The notes: generated by a model not told the origin, from the sequence alone. Shown: positions 10,760-18,911, numbered from the stretch's first letter. The stretch: DNA of 64,000 bases from Azospirillum fermentarium (GCF_025961205.1 NZ_JAOQNH010000001.1:1388001-1452000), one strand, 5' to 3'. Numbers and translations: made by a program.

Positions 10760-11221
10760 ATGTCATCATCAGGGAGCATCACGCCGGGCATTCCGTTGGC
10801 CATGGCCGTGGAGGTTCGTTTGTTCAACCCCTTGATTACCGCAACCGCCGGCTGGTCCGCCGCCGTCGAGGAACGGTCGAAACGCCTGCTCTCCTTTCAG
10901 GTGGGGACGGAGGAGGATGGGGGCCGGCCCATCCGCATGTCCACCCTGTTCGCCCGCCGCGATCTCGATCCGGTGAACACCGCCCGTTACCTGATGGTGC
11001 TGCCGCCGCTGCAGGCGGTGAGCGAACTGGCCCGGCTGTTATCGGGGTGCACCATCGATGGTATCCCCTGTCCCGCCCCCGGCGCCGTTGCCCGGTCGGC
11101 CCTGTCCCATGCCGGGCGGGTGGTGGATCTGGAAGCCCTGTACCCCGAACGGCAGTTCGTGCTGTCCCTGCTGGCATCGCTGGCCGCGTTCCTTCAGCGC
11201 ATGGGCGGGTGGGTGCCGTGA
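10760..11221 (+). CDS. Hypothetical protein, about 153 residues
   Basis: The frame is open from 10670 to 11221 with G/C-rich third positions typical of real genes here. Start choices are ATGs at 10670, 10760 and 10802, none with a strong ribosome site. 10760 is a compromise. The protein has no signal peptide and no recognised motif. It contains a helical Leu/Ala-rich C-terminus (ERQFVLSLLASLAAFLQRMG). It precedes a CheY-like regulator by 139 bases and the two might be functionally linked, which is only an inference from order. Confidence 0.5.
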   Translation: MSSSGSITPGIPLAMAVEVRLFNPLITATAGWSAAVEERSKRLLSFQVGTEEDGGRPIRMSTLFARRDLDPVNTARYLMVLPPLQAVSELARLLSGCTIDGIPCPAPGAVARSALSHAGRVVDLEALYPERQFVLSLLASLAAFLQRMGGWVP

Positions 11222-11359
11222 TCCGGCGCCCATCCATAAAAAACTCTACAAATAAAAGACGGTCGTATGACCGGGATTTTCCCCCTGGCCCAAGGTCAGG
11301 GGGCGGCACGCCCTGTCTTCGCCTTGACGGCAGGCGGTTGCTGCGGAAAAATCCCTATT

Positions 11360-11770
11360 ATGGAACAGAAAACCATCGATTATGAACGGTTCAGTGTCCT
11401 CGTGATCGAGGATCAGCCCTTTGTGCGGCGCACGATCATGCAGATTCTGATGCAGATCGGTTTCCGCCGCATCGCCGAGGCGGACAACGGCGAAACCGGC
11501 ATGCAGGAATGCATCCGCACCACCCCCGACCTGATCGTGTGCGACATCGACATGAAGCCGGTCAGCGGGCTCCAGTTCCTGGAACGTCTGCGCGGCGCGG
11601 GGGAGGCGGTGGACAGCCGCACCCCGGTGGTGTTTCTGACCAACCACACCGAATCCGACATCGTGAAGCGGGCCATGGCGCTGGGCGTCAACGCCTTCGT
11701 CGTCAAGCCGCCGTCCATGTCCGCGCTGAAGGAACGGGTGGACCGGCTGCTGCCGGCCCTGACGCCCTGA
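11360..11770 (+). CDS. Single-domain response regulator (CheY-like)
   Basis: This is a 136-residue stand-alone receiver domain. The acidic pair ED is at residues 17-18, the phosphoacceptor Asp at 62 in CDIDMKP, the switch Thr in FLTNH and the conserved Lys in VVKPPS. It carries no output domain, so it must act by binding a partner such as a motor, kinase or phosphatase. The frame extends upstream to 11267, but the receiver domain begins shortly after residue 10 from the chosen ATG. No histidine kinase gene is adjacent. Confidence 0.85.
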   Translation: MEQKTIDYERFSVLVIEDQPFVRRTIMQILMQIGFRRIAEADNGETGMQECIRTTPDLIVCDIDMKPVSGLQFLERLRGAGEAVDSRTPVVFLTNHTESDIVKRAMALGVNAFVVKPPSMSALKERVDRLLPALTP

Positions 11771-11797
11771 GCCTTCGGGATCAAGCCTGCTTTTGGA

Positions 11798-12439
11798 TCA
11801 ATCCTTCAGGGGGTTGCCCGTCTCGCCGCCGAAACAGGCGTCGTGGTCGTCGCAGCACTCGCAGTTGGGCGATTTGCACAGCAGGAAGCCTTCGCGCTGG
11901 CAAAGCTGGCGGTAGAAGAACTTCTTCCACTTCATGTCGCCGCTGTTGGCCGCGACCAGAGCCGGGAAATGGCGGCGGAACAGGGTGCCCAGATCGCTGC
12001 GCCCGGCAAAGCCCATGTCCTGCCACAGATGGTTGGCGGCGTTGCAGCGGCGGGCGACGATGGCGGCCAGCCACTCCTCCTCCTCCGTCCGGCCGGCGCG
12101 GTGCTCCAGGATCATGGCGCGCAGGTCGGGTTCCTCATAGGTATCCTCGCCGGTGTCGTCCCCGTGGGGCAGGGCGGCCACCCGCGCGCCCATGGCCGGA
12201 ACGTAACGGTCCGCCAGCCGTTCCAGCACGGCCCGCGTCAGGCCGGTGGCGTGAGTCAGGGGGCGGGGTTCGTCGGCGGCCAGCGCCAGGATCCGGGTGA
12301 AGAGATAGGCATCGGATACCCCCTCCACCGCCGGGGGGGGATGGCTGTCGTTGGTCACCGGGCTGCCGGCGGTGGGTTCCGTCTGACGTGTGTCGAGTTT
12401 CCGTACGATCACCGGACGATCCTCCGCGCAAACTTTCAC
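11798..12439 (-). CDS. nifQ: NifQ, molybdenum donor protein for FeMo-cofactor synthesis
   Basis: This is a 213-residue protein. The C-terminus carries the NifQ cysteine signature C-x4-C-x2-C-x5-C inside LCKSPNCECCDDHDAC, which in characterised NifQ proteins holds an iron-sulfur/Mo-Fe-S cluster that delivers Mo to NifEN/NifH. Upstream motifs RHFPALVAANSGDMKWKKFFY and LRAMILEHRAG also fit the family. The start is GTG at 12439, with no ideal ribosome site, so the N-terminus is uncertain. It lies 12 bases downstream of a ModE-like gene on the same strand, which supports a shared molybdenum role. No other nif gene is in the window, so its partners lie elsewhere. Confidence 0.9.
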   Translation of the reverse strand: MKVCAEDRPVIVRKLDTRQTEPTAGSPVTNDSHPPPAVEGVSDAYLFTRILALAADEPRPLTHATGLTRAVLERLADRYVPAMGARVAALPHGDDTGEDTYEEPDLRAMILEHRAGRTEEEEWLAAIVARRCNAANHLWQDMGFAGRSDLGTLFRRHFPALVAANSGDMKWKKFFYRQLCQREGFLLCKSPNCECCDDHDACFGGETGNPLKD

Positions 12440-12451
12440 CCGAACGTCATA

Positions 12452-12910
12452 TTATCCTGCCTCAGTTCGCGGGCGCAGCAAAGCACTTTCGACTCGTTCG
12501 GGATCGGTTTCCGGCGCACCGCCGCCGGCCGGGAGAAAGCTGTCCAGCCGTTCCATGTGCGGGCGGGCGGCGTCGAGGGCGGCGCGCTCCATCTGGCGGT
12601 AGCGGTCCACCAGTTCCAGCCCGAAGGGGGTAAGGGTGGCGCCGCCGCCGGTGCGTCCGCCGGTGGTGGCCTTGACCACCGGGTCGCGGAAGACGTGGTG
12701 CAGGGTGTCGATCAACTGCCACGCCCGGCGGAAGGGCATCCCCTCCTTGCGCGCGGCGGCGGAGATGGAACCGGTGTCGCGGATGGCTTCCAGCAGGGCG
12801 ATCTTGCCCGGCCCCACCTGTCCGCCGGCGAACAGCAGCCGGACGCGCACCTCCCCGCCGTGTTCGGGGGTGGTTGCGGTGGGACGGTGGGTGTGGGTCT
12901 TGCGGGCCAT
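12452..12910 (-). CDS. ModE-type winged-helix regulator, DNA-binding domain only
   Basis: This is a 152-residue protein. Residues about 20-125 form the LysR-like winged helix of ModE (GPGKIALLEAIRDTGSISAA, then FRRAWQLIDTLH). The two C-terminal molybdate-binding (MOP) domains of E. coli ModE are missing, so direct metal sensing by the usual site is not expected. GGAG lies just upstream of the ATG at 12910. It is followed 12 bases later by nifQ in the same direction. The inferred role is control of Mo-related genes, possibly including its own operon. Confidence 0.85.
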   Translation of the reverse strand: MARKTHTHRPTATTPEHGGEVRVRLLFAGGQVGPGKIALLEAIRDTGSISAAARKEGMPFRRAWQLIDTLHHVFRDPVVKATTGGRTGGGATLTPFGLELVDRYRQMERAALDAARPHMERLDSFLPAGGGAPETDPERVESALLRPRTEAG

Positions 12911-12963
12911 GGCTCCAGCCTACAGAATCCCTGCCAGGATTGGAACGAGCCGGGAAACCCGCC

Positions 12964-13383
12964 ATGCGTCAGGCCATGACCACGCTGAACGTCCCCACCC
13001 GCGGCCAGGGGCTGGTGGAGATCACCGCCCCCGTGGTGCGGTGGGTGGGGGAGCAGGGGATCGGCTGCGGGCTGCTGACCCTGTACTGCCGCCACACCTC
13101 CGCCTCTCTGGTGATTCAGGAAAACGCCGACCCCGACGTGCGCGGCGACCTGGAGCGTTTCTTCGCGCGGCTGGTGCGCGAAGACCCAGCACTCTACGAC
13201 CACACGCTGGAGGGGCCGGACGACATGCCGGCGCACATCCGCAGCGCCCTGACCGCGGTCAGCCTGTCGATTCCCGTCGCGGACGGCCGCCCGGTGCTGG
13301 GCACCTGGCAGGGCATCTACCTGTTCGAACACCGGACCCACCGCCACGACCGGCAGGTGACCGCGCATCTCTTCGGCGAATAG
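12964..13383 (+). CDS. YjbQ family protein (UPF0047, secondary thiamine-phosphate synthase family)
   Basis: This is a 139-residue protein. Family motifs are present: CGLLTLYCRHTSASLVIQEN near residue 40, then NADPDVRGDLERFF, and LGTWQGIYLFEHRTHRH near the C-terminus, which holds the conserved His residues of the family's metal or substrate pocket. An E. coli homologue shows weak thiamine-phosphate synthase activity, but the physiological role is unsettled. A second in-frame ATG at 12976 is an equally possible start. It is divergent from the modE-like gene with only 53 bases between them. Confidence 0.85.
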   Translation: MRQAMTTLNVPTRGQGLVEITAPVVRWVGEQGIGCGLLTLYCRHTSASLVIQENADPDVRGDLERFFARLVREDPALYDHTLEGPDDMPAHIRSALTAVSLSIPVADGRPVLGTWQGIYLFEHRTHRHDRQVTAHLFGE

Positions 13384-13414
13384 CGGGGTGCAGGGGCCTT
13401 CCGGCCCCTGCCGG
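13383..13414. repeat. GC-rich palindromic repeat, copy 1
   Basis: This 32-base element contains a perfect 9-bp hairpin (GCAGGGGCC-TTCC-GGCCCCTGC). The same 32 bases recur exactly at 14598-14629. It directly follows the yjbQ stop and could end transcription, but has no U-run. The repeated, conserved loop suggests a dispersed intergenic element. Confidence 0.8.
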
Positions 13415-13424
13415 ACGTGTGGGA

Positions 13425-13892
13425 TCAGGTCGGGTCGGGGATCACCCGCGACCGGGCGCCATAGATGACCAGAACCTTCTGATTGGGCGCGAGTACCGGG
13501 GATGCCCCCTGCACGACGGTCAAAAGCGCGCCGTTCTCGGTCTGAACCACATATTCCATGCCGCTCTGGCGGGTGGCGGCATCCTCGGCCATAGCCCCTG
13601 CGATGCCGCCGATCACGGCGCCCCCGACGGCACCGATGACGTTCGCCCTGGCATTCCCGCCGATCGCCGAGCCGGCGACACCACCGGCCACGGCCCCCGC
13701 ACCGGCGCCAAGGCCGGATTGGGTGCCGCCGATGGCGACCGGACGGGCGCTGACCACCACGCCGCGGACCGTGCGGTTGACCTGCCCGACGGCGCCGGCT
13801 GCGTAGCTGTCGGGGGACATGTTGGGTGCACATGCCGCCGTGGCTCCCGCCACCAGAGCGGCCAACACCCATTGCATCAGGCTAGGTTTCAC
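13425..13892 (-). CDS. Glycine-zipper outer-membrane lipoprotein (SlyB/PcpY-like)
   Basis: This is a 155-residue protein. The GTG at 13892 is favoured as start because AAGGA lies about 11 bases upstream and it overlaps the preceding gene's stop (GTGA). An ATG at 13877 is the alternative. A lipoprotein signal ends in ATAAC, so the Cys near residue 21 is probably lipidated. The middle part is a run of Gly-rich repeats (GAGAGAVAGG, then GAVGGAVIGG), the glycine-zipper of SlyB-type proteins. The C-terminal half (EYVVQTENG, NQKVLVIYG) matches the SlyB tail. Such proteins support envelope integrity. Confidence 0.8.
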   Translation of the reverse strand: MKPSLMQWVLAALVAGATAACAPNMSPDSYAAGAVGQVNRTVRGVVVSARPVAIGGTQSGLGAGAGAVAGGVAGSAIGGNARANVIGAVGGAVIGGIAGAMAEDAATRQSGMEYVVQTENGALLTVVQGASPVLAPNQKVLVIYGARSRVIPDPT

Positions 13893-14494
13893 GACGTCGG
13901 TGTTCCTTTGGCCGCCGGAGCGGGGGGCGCGCCCGTCGGGAACATGGGCCGGTTCAGATTGACTGTTTGAAGCTGCTGGAGGAACTGCAGGATATTGTTC
14001 TGCACCGAGCGGTTGATGCTTTCCCGCGCCCGCACGGCCCCTACAAAGGCGTAGTCCACAGGCACGACTCCGTCGGAATTGACGTCGGTCGTAAAGATGA
14101 TGGAGCCGGTGGCGCGGTCGATGATCTCGTACCGGGCCGCCGAGGTTGTGGTGAAATTCATGCCGAAATCGGGGGTGTCGAGCTTCAGAACCTTGACGCT
14201 GAGCGACACTTTCTGGGGGGCGTCGTCGCGGAAGATGGCCATTTTGTTCAGGGCTTCCTCCACGGCTGTTTTCCATAGGGGCGTCGCCGCTTCGATACCG
14301 AACACAAGCGGTCCCGTCGCCTCTTCAGGGCGGGCGACGGTTACGGTGATGGATTTGACCTCGGCGTTTAGCTTCGTCTGGGTCGGCCCGACATTGGGCG
14401 GCGAGAAATTGATCGGCGGAATCTGCGGGCCACAAGCTGAGAGGGAAATGGCGATAGCGGCAGCAAGAAAAACTTTTTTAATCATAGCATCCAT
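13889..14494 (-). CDS. Lipoprotein of unknown function
   Basis: This is a 201-residue protein. The start at ATG 14494 has a GGAGG site about 11 bases upstream. A second ATG lies three codons later. The signal sequence ends with the lipobox LSAC. The mature part has an extended beta-rich look, with a NFSPPN motif near the Cys, then ITVTVARPEEA, and a Pro/Ala-rich tail. I do not recognise the family. It is cotranslated with the glycine-zipper lipoprotein through a 4-base stop/start overlap, so the pair probably works together at the outer membrane. Confidence 0.75.
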   Translation of the reverse strand: MDAMIKKVFLAAAIAISLSACGPQIPPINFSPPNVGPTQTKLNAEVKSITVTVARPEEATGPLVFGIEAATPLWKTAVEEALNKMAIFRDDAPQKVSLSVKVLKLDTPDFGMNFTTTSAARYEIIDRATGSIIFTTDVNSDGVVPVDYAFVGAVRARESINRSVQNNILQFLQQLQTVNLNRPMFPTGAPPAPAAKGTPTS

Positions 14495-14597
14495 CAATTT
14501 TCGATCCTCCGTGATGGGATCATATGAAAATTGAGATGTTTTTTCCAGAAAGACTTCCACAAAAGGATGTGGTGGTGCCCTTTCCTATGCCGTCCGA

Positions 14598-14629
14598 GCG
14601 GGGTGCAGGGGCCTTCCGGCCCCTGCCGG
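14598..14629. repeat. GC-rich palindromic repeat, copy 2
   Basis: These 32 bases are identical to copy 1 at 13383-13414, with the same 9-bp hairpin and TTCC loop. It lies between the lipoprotein operon start and the end of the transglycosylase gene. A second GC-rich inverted repeat (CCGAGGG...CCCTCGG) follows within about 35 bases. Confidence 0.8.
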
Positions 14630-14668
14630 GGAGCGCCGAGGGCCCGCACCCCTCGGCAGGCGCAAGCC

Positions 14669-15967
14669 TCACACCCCCCGCCGCATCCGCTCCAGCAGCG
14701 CCTTGGTCACGAACCCGTCCGGCACCATCCCGGCGGCGGCCTGGAAGCGCCGTGCGGCGTTGCGGGTGGACGGCCCGATGATGCCGTCGGGGGTGCCCGG
14801 TTCGTACCCCATGTCCGCCAGCCGCTGCTGCAGCTCCAGCCGTTCGTCCTTGGACAGCGGCTGTTCGTGGCGGGGCCAGGGGGCGGCGATGCCGCTGCGC
14901 CCGGCCATGCGGTCGGCCAGCAGCGCCACGGCCAGGGCGTAGCTGGTGGAGGGGTTGTAGCGCATGATGGCGCGGAAGTTCTCCCGTACCAGGAACGCCG
15001 GCCCCTCGGCCCCGGCCAGCAGCAGGATGGCGGCGGGGGTGGCGTCACCCTCCGGCTCGGCGCCGTTCATCAGGCGCACGCCCATGCGGCGCCATTCCGA
15101 CACCGGCTTGACCACGGTCAGCTCGGCCTGGTCATAGGGGAAGCCGGCGGGCAGCCGCACCTCGTCGCCCCAGCGTTCGCCGGGCTGCCAGTTGTTGCCG
15201 CGCACGAAGCGGGCGGTGGAGGCCAGCACGTCGGGCATGCTGGTCCAGATGTCGCGGCGGCCGTCGCCATCCTCGTCCACCGCGTAGCGCTGGAAGATGG
15301 TGGGCATGAACTGGGTCTGGCCCATGGCGCCGGCCCACGATCCGGTCATGCGTTCCGGCGCGATGTCGCCGGAATCGAGGATCTTGAGCGCCACCAGCAG
15401 TTCGGAGCGGAAATACGCCGCCCGGCGCCCGTTGAAGGCCAGGGTGGTGAGCGCGTCCACCACGGCGAAGGTGCCGGTGTCGCGCCCGAAATCGCTCTCC
15501 ACCCCCCAGAACGCCGCCAGGATTTCCGCCGGCACGCCGTATTCCCGCGACACGCGGGTGAACAGCGCGCTGTTTTCCTGGATCTTGGCGCGGCCCTTCT
15601 GCACGCGGGCGTCGGACACGGCGCTGTCCAGATAGCTCCACACCATGCGGGTGAATTCGGGCTGGGCCGAATCCAGCTCGATGATCCGCGGCGACAGGCG
15701 CACGCGGGCGAAGGCGCGGTCGAAGGTGGCGGGGCGGATGCCCTGGCCCACCGCCTCGGCCCGCAGCCCGGCCAGCCACTGGGCGAAGTCGGCGGAGTCG
15801 GTGGAGGGAGGGACGGTGGGCTTGGGCGACGTGCCCTTGGGCGGCGGGGCGGCGGCGGTGGGGGCGGTGCCGGTGGTCTGGCAGCCGGCCAGCACCATGG
15901 CCCCCAGACACGCGCGCAACGCCGCCGAACGGACGGCCCGAAGCAGCATGGGACGGACGATTCGCAT
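14669..15967 (-). CDS. Lytic murein transglycosylase, MltB type, with peptidoglycan-binding domain
   Basis: This is a 432-residue lipoprotein. The start at 15967 has AGGA five bases upstream. A lipobox (VLAGC) gives a lipidated Cys near residue 27. Residues about 60-350 are the MltB-type (SLT_2) catalytic domain, with YGVPAEILAAFWGVESDFG holding the catalytic Glu (about residue 156), then GSWAGAMGQTQFMP and DEDGDGRRD. The last 60 residues form a PG_binding_1 domain (LQQRLADMGYEPGTPDGIIG). It cuts glycan strands to 1,6-anhydro ends for wall turnover. The extra binding domain is absent from E. coli MltB but common in this order. Confidence 0.93.
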   Translation of the reverse strand: MRIVRPMLLRAVRSAALRACLGAMVLAGCQTTGTAPTAAAPPPKGTSPKPTVPPSTDSADFAQWLAGLRAEAVGQGIRPATFDRAFARVRLSPRIIELDSAQPEFTRMVWSYLDSAVSDARVQKGRAKIQENSALFTRVSREYGVPAEILAAFWGVESDFGRDTGTFAVVDALTTLAFNGRRAAYFRSELLVALKILDSGDIAPERMTGSWAGAMGQTQFMPTIFQRYAVDEDGDGRRDIWTSMPDVLASTARFVRGNNWQPGERWGDEVRLPAGFPYDQAELTVVKPVSEWRRMGVRLMNGAEPEGDATPAAILLLAGAEGPAFLVRENFRAIMRYNPSTSYALAVALLADRMAGRSGIAAPWPRHEQPLSKDERLELQQRLADMGYEPGTPDGIIGPSTRNAARRFQAAAGMVPDGFVTKALLERMRRGV

Positions 15968-16003
15968 TCGTTCCTCACCGGAAAAGGGTTGGGGGGCCAA
16001 AAC

Positions 16004-16041
16004 GAAAAACCGCCGCGCCGGCCTATCGCCGACGGGCGGTT
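16004..16041 (-). terminator. Probable terminator downstream of rpmB
   Basis: On the minus strand AACCGCC-CGTCGGC pairs with GCCGGCGCGGCGGTT (one bulge) and is followed by TTTTTCG. It lies about 120 bases after the rpmB stop. A second perfect 9-bp hairpin without a U-run sits at 16132-16153, immediately after the stop. Confidence 0.6.
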
Positions 16042-16162
16042 GATTCGTACCGGGCTTCGGGGAGTCCCAAATTCATGGTCCGCGGACAGCACCCACCCCA
16101 TGGGCGGGCCGTTTCCGGCGGACGATCCCGCCGGGGGCCGTTACCGGCCCCCGAAACCCGGA

Positions 16163-16462
16163 TCAGGCGGCGGCAGCCTGCTTGTCCTGCGCCTTGGCGA
16201 TGCGGCGCTTCAGGCGGCGCGCGTCCAGGCTGAGAACATCGTCCTTGGCGTCCAGCAGAAAGGCGTCGAGGCCGCCCTTGTGCTCGATCGAGCGGATCGC
16301 AGCCACCGACAAGCGCAGACGCACCTGCTGGCCGAGCGCATCGCTCAGCAGCGAGGTTTCCTGCAGGTTCGGCTGGAAGCGCCGACGGGACTTGTTGTTG
16401 GCGTGGCTGACGTTGTTGCCAAACTGCGTGCCCTTACCGGTCACGGAGCACCGACGAGCCAT
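16163..16462 (-). CDS. rpmB: 50S ribosomal protein L28
   Basis: This is a 99-residue protein. The start [11 protein letters not shown] at 16462 has AAGGA eight bases upstream. An open frame to 16516 is not used. Family features are the N-terminal [21 protein letters not shown] and the RRRFQPNL motif. The C-terminus is longer than in E. coli L28, as is usual for alphaproteobacteria. It is a structural component of the large ribosomal subunit. rpmG is not beside it. Confidence 0.97.
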   Translation of the reverse strand: MARRCSVTGKGTQFGNNVSHANNKSRRRFQPNLQETSLLSDALGQQVRLRLSVAAIRSIEHKGGLDAFLLDAKDDVLSLDARRLKRRIAKAQDKQAAAA

Positions 16463-16626
16463 CGGTCTATTCCTTATCAAATTGCAAACGAAGCCCGGTT
16501 TCGGGCAGCGCACCACCCGAAGAGGGCGGCGTTATAGTCGATCCGGCGCGCGTTCGTCAAGACGGGTGGACCCGCTGCATGACGGTTTCGCGCGCCGGAC
16601 GGTGACGGATGGGTGGAAACCCCGGT

Positions 16627-17355
16627 TCAGTGGGCCGAGGCGGGCTTGGAGCGCGGGTTGGGACGGCCGCCGCGGGGGCCCTTGGCGCGCGGCGGGCGGG
16701 CGGCCACCGCCGCCGGGGCTTCCACCACCGGGACCGGGGCGGCATCCAGGGCCGCGGCGACCGCAGCCACCGCGTCCGCGGGCGGCGGGGCGGCGGGTTC
16801 AGGGGCGGACTCGGCCACGGGTTCGGGTTCGGGGGCGGCTTCCACCACGGGGGCGGGGGCTTCCTCCACCACGGCGGGGGCCGGCGCCTCTTCGGTCACG
16901 GGGGCCGGGGCGGGCTCGGGCACGGCTTCGGCAACCACGGGGGCGGGCACCACGACGGGGGCGGCTTCCACCGCTGCCGGGGCGGGCGTGGCCTTCACCG
17001 GTGCCGGAGCCGGAGCCGGAGCCGCCGATTCGGCGGGCACGGCGGCGGGGCCGACCGGGGCGGTCACTTCCGCCACCAGCTTGTTGGACAGTTCGATGAA
17101 GGCGCGGATGTCGTCGGCCAGCCGGGCCGAGGCGCTGTCGATCATCTCGCGCTGCAGCGCCACCAGATCGGCCTGGGTGCGGCACTTGCCCAGTTCACCG
17201 ACCAGCCGGGCGGTCTGCCCCGCCGAGGAGGTCAGGCCCGAGAGCCAGCGGCGATAGCCGTCCTGCACCACGCCCGCCACACGGGCCGAGCGCACGGCCC
17301 CGGCGCTGGCGAACTGGCCCAGGGCGGCAGCGTTCAAGAAAGGATTGGTGGTCAT
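16627..17355 (-). CDS. Phasin family protein with long Ala/Pro/Glu-rich tail
   Basis: This is a 242-residue protein. The start MTTNPFLNAAAL at 17355 has a GGGAG site six bases upstream. Residues about 1-110 match the phasin_2 domain (helical, LVALQREMIDSASARLADDIRAF region), which coats polyhydroxyalkanoate granules. From about residue 115 the sequence is a low-complexity A/P/E/V tail ending in a basic K/R/P/G segment. The acidic-then-basic tail resembles the DNA-binding tails of PhaF-like phasins, which is an inference. It lies downstream of meaB on the same strand but is separated from it by a terminator. Confidence 0.82.
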   Translation of the reverse strand: MTTNPFLNAAALGQFASAGAVRSARVAGVVQDGYRRWLSGLTSSAGQTARLVGELGKCRTQADLVALQREMIDSASARLADDIRAFIELSNKLVAEVTAPVGPAAVPAESAAPAPAPAPVKATPAPAAVEAAPVVVPAPVVAEAVPEPAPAPVTEEAPAPAVVEEAPAPVVEAAPEPEPVAESAPEPAAPPPADAVAAVAAALDAAPVPVVEAPAAVAARPPRAKGPRGGRPNPRSKPASAH

Positions 17356-17537
17356 TGCAGTCTCCCGAAACCTTGATCCGGCGGGGGCGGTCCCGTGTGG
17401 GCGGGACGTCCCGGCAGGCGCCTCGGAAGAACGGCGGATAGGCTCCGGTCCAAGCGCCGCCATCGGCGAAACCCCGTTTTCGCTGCCCAAAGAGTATGCA
17501 TCGGGCCGGGGGGATGCAACGGTATTTTTGCACTGCA

Positions 17538-17568
17538 ACAAAACGGGCGCGTGCGGCGGGCGCCCGTT
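17538..17568 (-). terminator. Intrinsic terminator of meaB
   Basis: On the minus strand AACGGGCGC and GCGCCCGTT form a 9-bp stem followed by TTTG. It starts 12 bases after the meaB stop codon. Confidence 0.7.
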
Positions 17569-17580
17569 GCGGGGGGACCG

Positions 17581-18588
17581 TCAATTCGCGGCCCCGACCT
17601 CGCGGTTGAGGAAGTGGGACAGCAGCCGGCGGGCGGCGGCGGTGGGCACGGTGCCGCCGTCCACCACCGCCGATTCCCAGCGGGGCAGGTTGTCCAGAAC
17701 GCCGGGGTGGTGGCGGAAGGCGTCGATCAGCCCTTCGCGGATCTCGGTCCACATCCAGGCGCGGGCCTGTTCGGCGCGGCGGGTGGCGCGCGCACCGCTG
17801 GCGGTGGTGAGGCCGCGGTGGCTGAGGATGGTGTCCCACACCGTGTCGATGCCGGATTTGTGGGCGGCGGAGCAGCTCAGCACCGGCACCCGCCATTCCC
17901 CATGGCGCAGCATGGTCAGGGCGTGGCGGTAATCGGCCACCGTGTGGCGGGCGGTGGCGGCCAGGTCGCCGTCGGCCTTGTTCACCACCACCACGTCGGC
18001 CAGTTCCATGATGCCCTTCTTGATGCCCTGCAGCTCGTCGCCGCCGGCGGGCAGCAGCAGCAGCAGGAACAGGTCCACCATGTCGGCCACCGCGGTTTCC
18101 GACTGTCCCACGCCCACGGTTTCGATGATGATCACGTCGAATCCGGCGGCCTCGCACAGCAGCATGGCCTCGCGCGTGCGCCGCGCCACGCCGCCCAGCG
18201 TGGCCCCGGCGGGCGACGGGCGGATGAAGGCGGCCGGGTCGCGCGACAGGTCCACCATGCGGGTCTTGTCGCCCAGGATCGAGCCGCCGGTCTTCTGCGA
18301 CGACGGGTCGATGGCCAGCACCGCCACCTTGTGCCCCAGCCCGATGACGTGCAGCCCGAACGCCTCGATGAAGGTGGACTTGCCCACCCCCGGCACCCCC
18401 GACACACCCACCCGGACCGACTGGCCGGTGTGGGGCAGGAGCGCTTCCAGCAGCGCCTCGGCCTGTTCCCGGTGGTCGGGGCGGGTCGATTCGATCAGGG
18501 TGATGGCGCGGGCCAGCCCGCGGCGGTCGCCGCGGCGCACCGCATCGGCAAGGGCGGAAACGGACGGAGGGGGCGGCGAAGCGGGCAT
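17581..18588 (-). CDS. meaB: Methylmalonyl-CoA mutase-associated GTPase MeaB
   Basis: This is a 335-residue G3E GTPase of normal length. The P-loop is GVPGVGKST (residues about 64-72). DIIIETVGVGQSE is the switch/Walker B region and VVVNKADGD carries the NKxD base-specificity motif. MeaB loads adenosylcobalamin onto methylmalonyl-CoA mutase and protects it from inactivation. The mutase genes are not in this window, but cobD for cobalamin synthesis is, 39 kb away. Its upstream region is shared with the Cry-like gene on the other strand. Confidence 0.95.
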   Translation of the reverse strand: MPASPPPPSVSALADAVRRGDRRGLARAITLIESTRPDHREQAEALLEALLPHTGQSVRVGVSGVPGVGKSTFIEAFGLHVIGLGHKVAVLAIDPSSQKTGGSILGDKTRMVDLSRDPAAFIRPSPAGATLGGVARRTREAMLLCEAAGFDVIIIETVGVGQSETAVADMVDLFLLLLLPAGGDELQGIKKGIMELADVVVVNKADGDLAATARHTVADYRHALTMLRHGEWRVPVLSCSAAHKSGIDTVWDTILSHRGLTTASGARATRRAEQARAWMWTEIREGLIDAFRHHPGVLDNLPRWESAVVDGGTVPTAAARRLLSHFLNREVGAAN

Positions 18589-18911
18589 GGCGTGATCGGT
18601 GCCGTGGTCGTCGGGAAGGGTGCCGCAGCCTAGCCCGTGGCCCGTGCCGACGGAAGCCTTTCCCGCAGCGCTCCGATCCGCCGCCTGCAGAGAATTGCAT
18701 CCCTAAGTATTGTTATAATAATGAAACCATTTTTCTATTGAAAAATACGCGCACATATAAATAATTATGTGACTCGTATGACAGTAAAAACTTAGATACG
18801 GCTATCGGCTGCAAGAATAATCGAAGAAACCAAGGCCTGTTGCAAGGTTTTTTGGGCGGGCGTTCGTTGTCTTCATTTTCCTTGCGATCACACACCGCGG
18901 AGAAGGCTGCA
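18589..18911. other. AT-rich intergenic region between meaB and the Cry-like gene
   Basis: This gap of about 320 bases is divergent. From about 18690 to 18835 it is far richer in A and T than anything else in the window, with tracts such as TTATAATAATGAAACC and CACATATAAATAATTATG. It holds the only obvious strong promoter-like sequences on the plus strand here. The open frame on the minus strand at 18713-18940 has no coding character and is rejected. The base composition suggests imported DNA. Confidence 0.6.
18738..18765 (+). promoter_or_regulatory. Candidate promoter of the Cry-like gene
   Basis: TTGAAA (18738-18743) and AATAAT (18760-18765) are separated by 16 bases, close to the sigma-70 consensus and unlike the GC-rich promoters nearby. 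It would give a leader of about 140 bases before the ATG at 18912. Confidence 0.45.
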
